Assembly (NCBI GenBank): GCA_028710415.1
Contig: JAQTUE010000006.1
Location: 182,680 to 246,679 of the forward strand
Length of the DNA stretch: 64,000 nucleotides
Source of the DNA: Paludibacter sp.
GTDB taxonomy: Bacteria; Bacteroidota; Bacteroidia; Bacteroidales; Paludibacteraceae
Reading direction: 5' to 3'
Positions 9,401 through 17,608 of this stretch are shown here, piece after piece (positions within the stretch are counted from its first letter, which is position 1; the number at the start of each line of letters is the position of its first letter). Below the pieces are notes generated by a model. That model did not search any database and was not told where the DNA came from. It saw only the letters and a list, made by a program, of their open reading frames with translations. A program made the translations under genes and the position numbers.

Positions 9401-11250
9401 TTACCCAGGGTAAGCATGTAATACGCGTTGGCTTTACTGCCGGTGAATTTAATCTAGGGAAAATGACCTTTGCCCGTACTGCTGATTTGCCGTTCAGTTA
9501 TCCAACTGCCAATGCAGGAGTTGATGTGAAAGTAATCCTGCCGGTAACTTCTACCAAGCTCAATGGTTCTGCCAGTAACGAGTCTGCAGGAAAACTGTTG
9601 ACTTATAAATGGAAACAACTTTATGGACCAACTGTTATTCAATTTTCTGATTCAACAATCTCAACACCGGATATTAGTGGGTTAGCGGAAGGTATGTATA
9701 AATTGAAACTTACTGTCACCAATACTGATTTGAGATCTTCCGATGATGAAGTCCTGGTGATGGTCACCAGCACGCAAAATGTGGCACCCTCTGTTTCACT
9801 GACTACTCCTGCTGACAATTCAACCTTTACAGAAGGCAAAGCAGTGACCGTTTCAGCCAATGCAAGTGACTTTGATGGTACCATTCAGCATGTTGATTTC
9901 TACCAGAACAATACACTGATTTCGACAGTAACTACTCCTCCATACAGTATTCAGTGGACTCCGGTTGCAGGAACGTATGCTGTAACAGCTAAAGCAACAG
10001 ATAATGGCGGTGCAGTCAGTACATCGTTGGCATCGAATGTAACTATTTCGCCATTGATGTCGTGTACAACTACCTCGACTGTTGCAACACAAGGATCATT
10101 TACGGTTGGGTACAAGTGTACGTATGAAACAGTGGGAACTGATGTTACCATTACATTCGAAATGCTGGATAATAAACCGGGAGTCATTGCTTATTTGTGG
10201 AAGGAAACTCCATTCTCGGAATCACAAATGACAAATTCTTCAGGAAATATATTCGCTACAACAATCAGTGGACAAACACCGGGTGCAACGATCAGTTATG
10301 GTTGTAAGTTTGCTTATACCGGAGGAATGTCGGTAACTAAATACATAACTTATGTCGTAGGATCAAATTGTGGCAGCACAACCAATGATACCCAGGCACC
10401 AACTGCCTTTACAGCAACAATAGGGGCTATAACAGGTTCGTCGGTTGAATTGTTGCTCAATGCTACCGATAATTCAGGCACTGTTGTTTATAATGTAACT
10501 TATGGTGCAAGCAATGCAAGTACTTCAACAACCTCGGGTGCTCAAAAATCACTTCTTATTACGGCTTTAACCCCGAATACCCCGTACACGTTCAGTATTA
10601 CGGCAAGTGATTTGACCGGGAATAAAGCAGCGAATAATCCAATTGTTCTTTCGGCTACCACGACTGCAAATACGAATACGAATTGTGCAGGATCCGTGGC
10701 AGTTGCTGCGCAGGGTACATTCTCGGTAGGCTATGGCTATTCCTTCCAGACAGTAGGAACGGATGTGACTATCAATTTTGAATTACTGGATGCCCAGACT
10801 GGAGTGATTGCTTACCTGTGGAATTATACTTCCGGTTTTGCCGAAACATCCATGACCAATGTAAGTGGCAAAAAGTTTACTTCAAAACTAACCGGAAAAG
10901 TGGGCGGTACAACCATTCAGGTTGCCTGTAAATTTGCTTATGCTGGTGGAATGTCGGTAACAAAAATCTTCTCATATGTCGTGGGCGATGCCTGTACAGG
11001 TACCGGGGTCGATAATCCCTTGGGTGATGTGCAATTCTTCTTTCCGAATCCTGTTCAGAATATCTTACATCTGCAACTGCCCGATGATAATAACCGGGTA
11101 ATCCTGATGGATATGATGGGAAGAAAAGTACTTGACAGGGTTGTTCCATCTACCTATAACGTAGACATGGGAACGTTTGAAACCGGTATTTACTTTATAC
11201 GTGTTGAGAACAAAATGGGAATATTGAACGGAAAAGTGATAAAAAAATAA
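6493..11250 (+). CDS. T9SS-secreted GH81 endo-1,3-beta-glucanase, multimodular
   Basis: This 1585-residue protein has a signal peptide (1-23). The GH81 catalytic region spans roughly 27-755. Diagnostic stretches are SDWWSALI (67-74), GLLPHQWGHL (284-293), NDKQFHWGYFIQAAA (441-455; D442 candidate acid) and NNQESSSESMN (514-524; E517 and E521 candidate catalytic glutamates). Downstream modules are an Ig-like segment (about 755-832), CBM6 (about 837-995), a PKD/REJ-like domain (about 1003-1093), an Ig-like domain (about 1097-1186), a CBM56-like module (1191-1293), Fn3 (about 1302-1391), a second CBM56-like module (1398-1501) and a T9SS sorting domain (about 1515-1585). GH81 enzymes cut internal beta-1,3-glucosidic bonds by inversion. 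Three glucan-binding modules suggest action on insoluble or long glucan at the cell surface. Confidence 0.9.
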   Translation: MKNRSLLVFSILLLNFLCINTYAQIVPVGSGSYTTTFPGTDVAGRNAYPSGTPYLSGNALGKPVPTSDWWSALIKNGIASNLFNYPFTMKTITSGLVVSYIPSGVIDDLIPFLVGVTGLSASNTTVSDYSDWTVTMHWSDATHDFQATSGVGMPFLYFVKKTTDVAQVTINSGTVVISNEMLIATNVKNGADFAVYAPSGSTWTQNGAVYTSTLNGKNYWSMAFIPLTATNVATVATEYKKYAYVFPVKTTATYAYNESTSVMRTDFNVQTDIKEGTETNMLLGLLPHQWGHLAANSPVPDKYSYAIIRGEMKTMAGNSFSVENTFHGILPTLPYVDNYSKGFTPGVLTDKIAGLENSTMATWTDSYNEGQVFNQLMQTARIANEMGNITARDKMLNTLKTRLENWFKADNGEVAFLFYYNANWSSMIGYPAGYGQDNGLNDKQFHWGYFIQAAAFVAQFSPGWATQFGGMVNMLVRDAAAYDRNDTLFPYLRNFSPYEGHSWVDGFANNPQGNNQESSSESMNFNASLINWGQTIGDKTIRDLGIYLYTTEQTGIEEYYMDIHHRNFPASQQYSLVSRVWANSVDNGTFWTGDIAASYGIEMYPIQGGSLYLGQDTVYVKRLWNEIVANTGIASNQVNPNLWHDIMWEYLAFIDPAKAIEMYNSNPNRDVKFGISDAQTYHWLHAMNALGRVDAAVTANYPIAAAFTQNGKINYVAQNYSGTPITVTFSTGYQLIVPAGKMVTSLDGQYSGVITSSFPQAFVGGNVKLNVAIPVGTPTKVEFMDGTTSLGTILLAPYVTTAINLQLGIHNFYAKVFDGEKYNVTNSAQVLVGNKIPYGGTAMAIPGTIEAGKYDVFEGGKGQNITYFDVTTANSGNFRMDEYVDAYTDTNEGATIGNIASGEWLEYTVDITQTGLYSLAFRYASGNPAGGGPFHLEVDGRVVSGDISVPSTSTTVWTLWATKTLADIPFTQGKHVIRVGFTAGEFNLGKMTFARTADLPFSYPTANAGVDVKVILPVTSTKLNGSASNESAGKLLTYKWKQLYGPTVIQFSDSTISTPDISGLAEGMYKLKLTVTNTDLRSSDDEVLVMVTSTQNVAPSVSLTTPADNSTFTEGKAVTVSANASDFDGTIQHVDFYQNNTLISTVTTPPYSIQWTPVAGTYAVTAKATDNGGAVSTSLASNVTISPLMSCTTTSTVATQGSFTVGYKCTYETVGTDVTITFEMLDNKPGVIAYLWKETPFSESQMTNSSGNIFATTISGQTPGATISYGCKFAYTGGMSVTKYITYVVGSNCGSTTNDTQAPTAFTATIGAITGSSVELLLNATDNSGTVVYNVTYGASNASTSTTSGAQKSLLITALTPNTPYTFSITASDLTGNKAANNPIVLSATTTANTNTNCAGSVAVAAQGTFSVGYGYSFQTVGTDVTINFELLDAQTGVIAYLWNYTSGFAETSMTNVSGKKFTSKLTGKVGGTTIQVACKFAYAGGMSVTKIFSYVVGDACTGTGVDNPLGDVQFFFPNPVQNILHLQLPDDNNRVILMDMMGRKVLDRVVPSTYNVDMGTFETGIYFIRVENKMGILNGKVIKK

Positions 11251-11268
11251 CTGATTATAATCCGGATT

Positions 11269-11299
11269 ACAAAAGCGTTGCCGTAAGCAATGCTTTTGT
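11269..11299 (+). terminator. Hairpin after the GH81 gene
   Basis: Arms ACAAAAGC / GCTTTTGT plus an inner TTGC / GCAA, separated by one mismatch, form a long stem with a CGTA loop. There is no good U-tract, so it may be a weak terminator or a processing site. Confidence 0.5.
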
Positions 11300-11363
11300 A
11301 GTTTCACAATAGCTGTAAATTTAAATCATAAAAACGCAATAATATTATTTTAGAGAAAACGTT

Positions 11364-12716
11364 ATGGACAACACAAATTTGAAATTATCCTTCAAAGAGA
11401 AGGTCGGTTACAGTTTAGGAGATACTGCATCGCATTTTGTATGGGATATGGTTGGTTTTTGGCTTTTGTTTTTTTATACGGATGTATACGGAATCTCTGC
11501 TGCCGCCGCAGGTACTATCATGTTGGTTGCCCGCTTCTGGGATATGGCTATCGATCCGATCATTGGTGTTGTTTCAGACAGAACGAATACCCGTTGGGGT
11601 AAATTCCGCCCTTATATATTGTTTGGTGCTGTCCCGTATGCCGTGCTGGCAATCCTGACTTTTACAACTCCAAACTTTGGCGAACTTGGCAAAATACTCT
11701 ATGCAGGGGCAACCTATGTTCTTTTAATGACTGCCTATGCTGCCATTAACCTTCCCTATTCAGCGTTGGGAGCAGTTATGACCGATGACACCTACGAACG
11801 TGCCGGGTTGAATACATACCGTTTTATTGCAGGATTTACAGGCCAGTTTATTGTAACGGGTCTTGCCCTGACACTGGCTGAGTTTTTTGGCCATGGCAAT
11901 AAAGCCCAGGGTTTTCAATATACCGTTTTCATGTTTGCCATATTGAGCTTAATCTTCTTCTTTATTACCTTCCAGACTACTAAGGAAAGGGTGCAGCCTC
12001 CAAAAGCACAGAAGAATTCATTGAAGGAGGATTTAAAGAATCTGTTTGCCAACAAAGCATGGAGAATTCTGGCCATCGTAGGCATCATCTCATTTATCAT
12101 GTTTGCCATGCAGAATGCAGCGATTGCCTATTATTTCAAATACTACCTGGGTAAGGAAAATAACGTTCAGTTGTTTAATGTGCTGGGTACTGTTGCTTTG
12201 ATTGTGGCATTGCCATTGTCTAAACCATTGGCTAAGAGGTTTGGTAATAAAAATGTGTTTATCGGCAGTTCCTTGATTTCGGGTGTCTTTTTTATGTTGA
12301 TATATCTTCCCGTTGTAACAGATATTACAACCATTTATGTGTTTAATATCATTGCAAAAATGGCCTATGCACCGGCAGTACCTTTGCTTTGGACCATGAT
12401 TGCCGATTCAGCTGATTACGGTGAATGGACTACCGGACGACGTGCCACCGGATTATATTTCTCAGCAGCTGTCTTTGCCCAGAAAGCTGGTTGGGGTATC
12501 GGGGCAGCCATAGCAGGTTGGATTCTTACCATTTCACAGTTTGTGCCAAATGTTACACAGAATGATACGGCAATAACTGGTATAAAGCTATTGGTTTCAG
12601 TCATTCCCGGGGTTTTGTATATGTCGTGTGCGTTGTTCATGATCTTTTATAAGATTGATACAAAAACAACCGACTTAATGAAGAAAGAGCTCGATGCAAA
12701 AAGAGCCTTAGAATAG
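11364..12716 (+). CDS. GPH-family sugar:cation symporter
   Basis: This 450-residue integral membrane protein has about 12 predicted helices. The N-terminus (KEKVGYSLGDTASHFVWDMV) and the loop DPIIGVVSDRTNTRWGKFRPY are typical of glycoside-pentoside-hexuronide symporters related to MelB. Asp and Arg residues of that loop are conserved in cation and sugar coupling. It lies between the secreted glucanases and the cytosolic predicted phosphorylase. It is therefore the likely inner-membrane importer of laminari-oligosaccharides or laminaribiose; substrate specificity is inferred from context only. It lies about 65 bp after the GH81 hairpin and 113 bp before the phosphorylase gene. Confidence 0.85.
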   Translation: MDNTNLKLSFKEKVGYSLGDTASHFVWDMVGFWLLFFYTDVYGISAAAAGTIMLVARFWDMAIDPIIGVVSDRTNTRWGKFRPYILFGAVPYAVLAILTFTTPNFGELGKILYAGATYVLLMTAYAAINLPYSALGAVMTDDTYERAGLNTYRFIAGFTGQFIVTGLALTLAEFFGHGNKAQGFQYTVFMFAILSLIFFFITFQTTKERVQPPKAQKNSLKEDLKNLFANKAWRILAIVGIISFIMFAMQNAAIAYYFKYYLGKENNVQLFNVLGTVALIVALPLSKPLAKRFGNKNVFIGSSLISGVFFMLIYLPVVTDITTIYVFNIIAKMAYAPAVPLLWTMIADSADYGEWTTGRRATGLYFSAAVFAQKAGWGIGAAIAGWILTISQFVPNVTQNDTAITGIKLLVSVIPGVLYMSCALFMIFYKIDTKTTDLMKKELDAKRALE

Positions 12717-12829
12717 ACCCCTAACCCCTGAAGGGGAATTAAATCAGCGATGCAAAATATTCCGTATTTTTAAATAAACCAATTAAACCAACCCGGTCAC
12801 CCCTTTAAGGGCAGGGGGTTCTTTTTATT
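12717..12829 (+). repeat. CCCCT-rich hairpin spacer
   Basis: This spacer holds CCCCTAACCCCTGAAGGGG (CCCC/GGGG hairpin) and a second CCCTTT/AAGGG hairpin ahead of a G-run and a T-rich tract. A near copy, CCCCTAACCCCTAAAGGG, lies at 42241-42258 upstream of prfB, so it is a dispersed short repeat that may act as a terminator or processing site. Confidence 0.45.
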
Positions 12830-15800
12830 ATGAATAACTTTTTTATAGGAAATAACCCGGTCATATCCGGACAACAGGAAGCAACCGGACAATTTGTTCT
12901 AATTGGTGATGAGAAGTTTTATCAGATCAGGAACTTTGATTCCATGCAGACATTCTTTATCAGCCTGGCCAGTGATTCGAATCATTGGATGTATATATCC
13001 AGTACAGGTGGGTTGACGGCAGGCCGTAAGAATCCCGATCAGGCACTGTTCCCATACTATACCGATGACAAGATCAATGAATTGGCTGAAATAACAGGCA
13101 GCAAAACAATCCTCCATGTCACTAGAAATGGTAAAACCTATTTGTGGGAGCCTTTTTCTGACAGGAATAAAGGAGTGTACCCCATTGAACGGACTATTTC
13201 AAAAAGTACCACCGGCAATAAGCTGATCTTTGGTGAAAAGAATACGGAACTGGGCCTTACTTTCTGTTATGCATGGATGAATGCTGATGATTTCGGGTGG
13301 ATCAAGAAAAGCTGGTTGGTAAATGACAGTACTGAACAAATAGAAGTTTCCCTGATAGATGGATTGCAGAATATTCTTCCTTCCGGAATTGATCGTGTGA
13401 CTCAGAATACATTCTCAACACTCGTGGATGGTTATAAGAAGACAGAGCTTATAAAAGATGCCTGCCTGGCACTCTTTCGTATGGAATCTATCCTGGTCGA
13501 TCGTGCAGAGCCGAGTGAATCGTTGCGGGTGAATACAGTCTGGAATTATGGCCTTGATAAAGCTTCGTATTTGCTGAGTTCAGTCCAGTTGAATACATTT
13601 AGGGCAGGGCTTCCTGTCATGGCTGAAAATGAATCCAAAGGAGTCAGGGGAGCGTTTTTTGCTGCCAGTGAATTATCGCTGAAGGCTGCAGAAACAAAAA
13701 CATGGTATTTCGTAGCTGAAACCAATCAGGATGCTGCCCATGTCAATAACCTGATTGAATTTATACAAAATACAAAAAATATTGCAGGTGTCCTTGAAGA
13801 AAACATTGCAAAAGGTACTGCAACATTAATATCCATCGTAGCCCAGGCTGACGGTATCCAGGAAACCGATGATGAAAATGATAATGCCCGCCATTTTTCA
13901 AATGTATTGTTCAATACCATGCGGGGTGGAATATACAGTGAAAATTATACGGTCTATGCGGCCGATTTCATTAGGCATGTAAAGCATTTCAATGTAAAAG
14001 TATGGGATAAGAATATTGATTTTCTCAACAGTTTACCCGAATCAATTGAATATGCCATTCTGGATAAGAAAATAAATGAACTGAATGATGCCAATTTATA
14101 CCGGCTTTTCCGGGAATACCTGCCGTTGACATTTAGTCGCCGTCATGGTGATCCAAGCCGTCCATGGAATTTGTTTGACATTAAAGTGAAAGATGAAGCA
14201 GGCAACAAACTGCTTTCCTACCAGGGAAACTGGCGTGATATCTTTCAAAACTGGGAAGCCCTTTCGTTGTCCTTTCCCGGTTATATCAACGGGATCATTG
14301 CCAAATTTGTAAATGCATCTACTGTCGACGGGTATAATCCCTATAAAGTAACCAGTGAAGGAATTGACTGGGAAGTGATAGAACCCGAAAATCCATGGTC
14401 AAACATTGGGTATTGGGGAGATCATCAGATTATTTACCTGCTGAAGTTGATGGAAGTATCCCGGAATCATTATCCGGAAAGTCTTGTTTCATGGCTTGAT
14501 AAAGAAATGTTTGCCTATGCGAATGTCCCTTACAGGTTAAAAAGCTATCCCGAAATTGTTGCACAGCCTAAGAACTCAATTCGTTTCGATGCACCACTTC
14601 ATCATTCAATTGAAAAACTGGTACCTGAATATGGAGCTGATGCCAAGTTGATTCTAAATCCGGATGGTGATGTCATGCTGGTTAGTTTTACAGAAAAACT
14701 ACTGGCTGCCCTGCTGGCTAAACTGAGTAATTTTATTCCGGAAGCCGGTATCTGGATGAATACCTTGCGTCCTGAGTGGAATGATGCAAACAATGCACTG
14801 GTGGGTACGGGAGCCTCCATGGTTACTCTCTATTACATGCGACGGTTCCTGGCTTTCTCCATTGAATTATTTCAGGATTCAAAGGAATCAACTTTTCAGG
14901 TCTCAAGTGAAATGTCAGCCTTCTTTGAAACTATCAACAAGTCATTCATTCATTTTGAAAGTCAACTGGAAACAGGCTTTGATGATCAGAAGCGCAGAAG
15001 CATTGCTGATGAATTGGGTCAGGCTGGCAGTGATTATCGCGACAGTATTTACAAGGGTATTTCCGGTTCAAAAAGCAAAGTATGTAAAACTGAATTAATA
15101 GAATTCTTTAATCTGTCGTTGCGGTATATCGACCAGTCCATAGAAGTAAACAAGCGTCCGGATAACATGTACCATGCTTATAACCTGGTAAGCTTTACTG
15201 AAAATGCCATTACCATTCGCAACCTCTATGAAATGCTTGAAGGGCAGGTGGCGGTATTGACATCCGGTAAGTTAAGCCCAGATGAAACACTTGATTTGCT
15301 CGATGCCTTACGAAACAGTTCGCTTTATCGCCCCGACCAGGAAAGCTATATTTTGTACCCGAATAAGAAATTACCTTTATTCCTCGATAAAAACCTAATC
15401 CCGAATGTAGAAGTGGAGGGTATAAAACTACTCAAGGATTTTATAGATGCAGGGGACACTTCAATAATTACGGTTGATCAAAAAGGATGCTGTCATTTCA
15501 ACGCCGATTTCAATAATGCAGGCTTTCTGACTGTCGCATTGAACAAGTTGAAGAAAACGTCAGCTATTAAAATTACTGACCAGGACCAAAAAGCTGTTGA
15601 GCAGTTGTACGAACGGTTATTCGATCACCAATCCTTTACAGGGCGGTCGGGCACCTTCTACAAATACGAGGGACTTGGCTGTATCTACTGGCACATGGTG
15701 TCCAAATTGTTATTGGCTATTGGCGAAAGCATTCACAGGGCAGCATCAACTGAGGCAAGTCCTGAAATAATGGATAGATTAATGGTTCATTATGCAGCTG

Positions 15801-16252
15801 TTCAAAAAGGAATTGGTGCCCATAAATCACCTGCTGATTATGGCTCATTTCCTTTCGATCCGTATTCCCATACTCCTATGATGGCCGGTGTCCAGCAACC
15901 GGGTATGACGGGTCAGGTCAAGGAAGATATTATCAGTCGCTTTTTCGAATTGGGAGTATCGATTCAGGATGGGCAATTAAAAATTCAACCTCTCATTTTA
16001 AGAGCTCAGGAATTTATTCAACCTTCTGATTCGGATCAGTTCCCAATTCTTTCGTTTACTTATTGCTCCATTCCTTTTATCTATCTGATCGATGAACAGG
16101 AAGGAATTGAACTGGTTACTCAGGATAAAACATCAGTACATGTTGAAGGTTATTCGCTTAATCATGCTCAAAGTGAACGTATTTTTAACCGGGACAAGGC
16201 AATTCAGAAGGTACTTGTTCATTTTAAAAACCAGGATTGTTTCATTGAATAA
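12830..16252 (+). CDS. Predicted beta-1,3-oligoglucan phosphorylase (GH149-like)
   Basis: This 1140-residue protein has no signal peptide, so it should be cytosolic. Its size and layout fit GH149, large (alpha/alpha)6 phosphorylases acting on beta-1,3-oligoglucans. It has an N-terminal beta-rich domain resembling those of GH94 (about 1-330), then a helical domain with FSRRHGDPSRPWNLFDI (435-451) and, within 501-533, GYNPYKVTSEGIDWEV and NPWSNIGYWGDHQ. D531 is a candidate acid. The C-terminal third includes GTFYKYEGLGCIYWHM and YGSFPFDPYSHTP. The expected reaction is (beta-1,3-Glc)n + Pi to (beta-1,3-Glc)n-1 + alpha-glucose 1-phosphate. The adjacent GPH importer and GH16/GH81 genes strongly favour this role. 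Other GH94-related families such as GH161 remain possible. The gene ends 68 bp before a strong terminator, closing the laminarin operon. Confidence 0.72.
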   Translation: MNNFFIGNNPVISGQQEATGQFVLIGDEKFYQIRNFDSMQTFFISLASDSNHWMYISSTGGLTAGRKNPDQALFPYYTDDKINELAEITGSKTILHVTRNGKTYLWEPFSDRNKGVYPIERTISKSTTGNKLIFGEKNTELGLTFCYAWMNADDFGWIKKSWLVNDSTEQIEVSLIDGLQNILPSGIDRVTQNTFSTLVDGYKKTELIKDACLALFRMESILVDRAEPSESLRVNTVWNYGLDKASYLLSSVQLNTFRAGLPVMAENESKGVRGAFFAASELSLKAAETKTWYFVAETNQDAAHVNNLIEFIQNTKNIAGVLEENIAKGTATLISIVAQADGIQETDDENDNARHFSNVLFNTMRGGIYSENYTVYAADFIRHVKHFNVKVWDKNIDFLNSLPESIEYAILDKKINELNDANLYRLFREYLPLTFSRRHGDPSRPWNLFDIKVKDEAGNKLLSYQGNWRDIFQNWEALSLSFPGYINGIIAKFVNASTVDGYNPYKVTSEGIDWEVIEPENPWSNIGYWGDHQIIYLLKLMEVSRNHYPESLVSWLDKEMFAYANVPYRLKSYPEIVAQPKNSIRFDAPLHHSIEKLVPEYGADAKLILNPDGDVMLVSFTEKLLAALLAKLSNFIPEAGIWMNTLRPEWNDANNALVGTGASMVTLYYMRRFLAFSIELFQDSKESTFQVSSEMSAFFETINKSFIHFESQLETGFDDQKRRSIADELGQAGSDYRDSIYKGISGSKSKVCKTELIEFFNLSLRYIDQSIEVNKRPDNMYHAYNLVSFTENAITIRNLYEMLEGQVAVLTSGKLSPDETLDLLDALRNSSLYRPDQESYILYPNKKLPLFLDKNLIPNVEVEGIKLLKDFIDAGDTSIITVDQKGCCHFNADFNNAGFLTVALNKLKKTSAIKITDQDQKAVEQLYERLFDHQSFTGRSGTFYKYEGLGCIYWHMVSKLLLAIGESIHRAASTEASPEIMDRLMVHYAAVQKGIGAHKSPADYGSFPFDPYSHTPMMAGVQQPGMTGQVKEDIISRFFELGVSIQDGQLKIQPLILRAQEFIQPSDSDQFPILSFTYCSIPFIYLIDEQEGIELVTQDKTSVHVEGYSLNHAQSERIFNRDKAIQKVLVHFKNQDCFIE

Positions 16253-16320
16253 CGTATCTGTACCTTCGAAATGTCAGGTAACAAAGGGTTCGACGAGATT
16301 CTGTTTTTATATTTCAACTC

Positions 16321-16352
16321 AAAAAATCCCCGTTCATGCGGGGATTTTTTTA
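16321..16352 (+). terminator. Rho-independent terminator of the laminarin operon
   Basis: A perfect 12-bp stem (AAAAAATCCCCG / CGGGGATTTTTT) with a 6-nt loop. The descending arm supplies the U-tract. The A-rich ascending arm would let it work in both directions. Confidence 0.92.
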
Positions 16353-16378
16353 TATGGCTCAATATTAGAATAATTATT

Positions 16379-16386
16379 TATCTTTG
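16379..16386 (+). promoter_or_regulatory. Candidate -7 element of the PqqD-HprK-ABC cassette
   Basis: TATCTTTG matches TAnnTTTG and lies 31 nt before the PqqD-like start codon, immediately after the upstream terminator. The cassette therefore appears to be its own transcription unit. Confidence 0.6.
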
Positions 16387-16416
16387 TAGTTACAAAAAAA
16401 CCTTTTTTATAGAACT

Positions 16417-16695
16417 ATGGAATTACAGACTCTTTACAGAATGAAATCTAAATTTGTTGCCCGCGAAGTAGGCAATGAAATGATATTAGTGCCATTATCG
16501 GGCAATGTAGCCCAAATGAATGAACTGTTCACCCTGAACGAAACGGCACGGTTTATCTGGGAAAATGCCACTGAAACGAATACTATCAGGGATATTGAGA
16601 ACCTTATGACCGAACAGTTTGATATTGATCCTGTAACTGCAAAAAAAGATATAGAGCAATTTATGAGCAAGCTCGAATCTACCTTTCATTCATAA
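16417..16695 (+). CDS. PqqD-like peptide-recognition protein
   Basis: This small protein (92 residues) has the PqqD/RRE layout. A beta-rich N-terminus contains FVAREVGNEMILVPLSG, then FTLNETARFIWE (the conserved L-N-x-x-A/G-x-x-I/L-W motif), then an alpha-helical second half. PqqD proteins bind leader peptides of ribosomally made, modified peptides and present them to modifying enzymes. Stand-alone copies also occur next to HprK-like kinases. It is the first gene of a three-gene cassette, 46 bp before the HprK-like gene. An in-frame ATG at 16441 would give a shorter protein, but the upstream ATG fits the promoter spacing and keeps the first strand. Confidence 0.8.
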   Translation: MELQTLYRMKSKFVAREVGNEMILVPLSGNVAQMNELFTLNETARFIWENATETNTIRDIENLMTEQFDIDPVTAKKDIEQFMSKLESTFHS

Positions 16696-16741
16696 TCTCC
16701 CTATATTATTACACTTACGTTCCGACCTTTTCCTCCTTACA

Positions 16742-17608
16742 ATGCGAAATCCTATTACTTTAACGATTGCAGATTTCAACCTAAAACTCAACTCGGAGAC
16801 TGCAATTACCCTTGAAGAAGGCTACCTGCCTTTTGTCACGGATGAAAATACCATTGATCCGGATATCACCATTGAGTGTATTCCTGGAATCCCGCCGGTT
16901 TCTTTCCAATGGTATGACCTGGTCTTTGAAGCAAAAAACGAAACCCAGAAATTCTATTCCATTTACCGGTCGGGTACTGATTTAGGTTTCATTCTGTATA
17001 ACCAGCAAAACATAGATGAAATCCAGCAATTGGCGTTTCTGGATAAAACCTTTTCCCACTGGAAGGTGTATTCCACCCCGGAAGCTGATGGAAGCCTGAT
17101 ACCCTTGCGTTATCCGTTGGGACCCATTATTATGTATTACCTGACCGTCAAATCAAAAGCGGTGCTCATTCATGCCTCCTGCATTTATGATGGTGAGAAA
17201 GGGCGCATCTTCACTGGCTTCTCCGGGAATGGGAAAAGTAGCATGTCTAAAATCTGGGCTGATGCAGGGAATCATGTTATCAACGACGACCGGCTAATCA
17301 TCAGAAAAAAGGACGATGGCTTTTTTGTCTACAATACGCCCATGTATTACAGCGACCGGCCTAAAAAGGCTCCCCTGCATGCCATTCATTTAATCAGCCA
17401 TTCACCTGATAACAGGATAAAAAAACAATACGGTGCTTTGGCAGTCTCCAAAGTCATGGCATTCTGTATCCAGAATAATTACAATAAAAAATTCATTCAT
17501 AATCATCTTGATTTCCTGAGTGACCTGTGCAGCCAGATTCCTGTTTATGAATTAGGTTTTGTACCTGACTCTGGCATAGTGAACTTTGTACTTTCAAATG
17601 AATCATGA
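16742..17608 (+). CDS. HprK-like serine kinase
   Basis: This 288-residue protein has a beta-rich N-terminal half of unknown function and a C-terminal HPr kinase/phosphorylase-like P-loop domain. The Walker A motif GFSGNGKS lies at 159-166, preceded by the typical LIHASCIY strand. INDDRLII (180-187) corresponds to the DD-containing catalytic segment of HprK. Homologues in lasso-peptide clusters phosphorylate a peptide serine; others pair with PqqD-like proteins in unstudied loci. Here it lies between the PqqD-like gene and the exporter, and its last codons overlap the exporter start. The most economical inference is a kinase acting on a PqqD-bound peptide or partner before export. It is not a true HPr kinase by context. 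Confidence 0.78.
   Translation: MRNPITLTIADFNLKLNSETAITLEEGYLPFVTDENTIDPDITIECIPGIPPVSFQWYDLVFEAKNETQKFYSIYRSGTDLGFILYNQQNIDEIQQLAFLDKTFSHWKVYSTPEADGSLIPLRYPLGPIIMYYLTVKSKAVLIHASCIYDGEKGRIFTGFSGNGKSSMSKIWADAGNHVINDDRLIIRKKDDGFFVYNTPMYYSDRPKKAPLHAIHLISHSPDNRIKKQYGALAVSKVMAFCIQNNYNKKFIHNHLDFLSDLCSQIPVYELGFVPDSGIVNFVLSNES

Noticed and set aside
16092..16373. Small ORF before the PqqD-like gene as a RiPP precursor
   Set aside because: Most of it lies out of frame inside the phosphorylase gene and it runs through the terminator hairpin; no leader/core pattern.
16742..17608. True HPr kinase/phosphorylase of catabolite control
   Set aside because: No HPr or PTS gene is nearby, the N-terminal half does not look like HprK, and it is locked in a cassette with PqqD-like and exporter genes.
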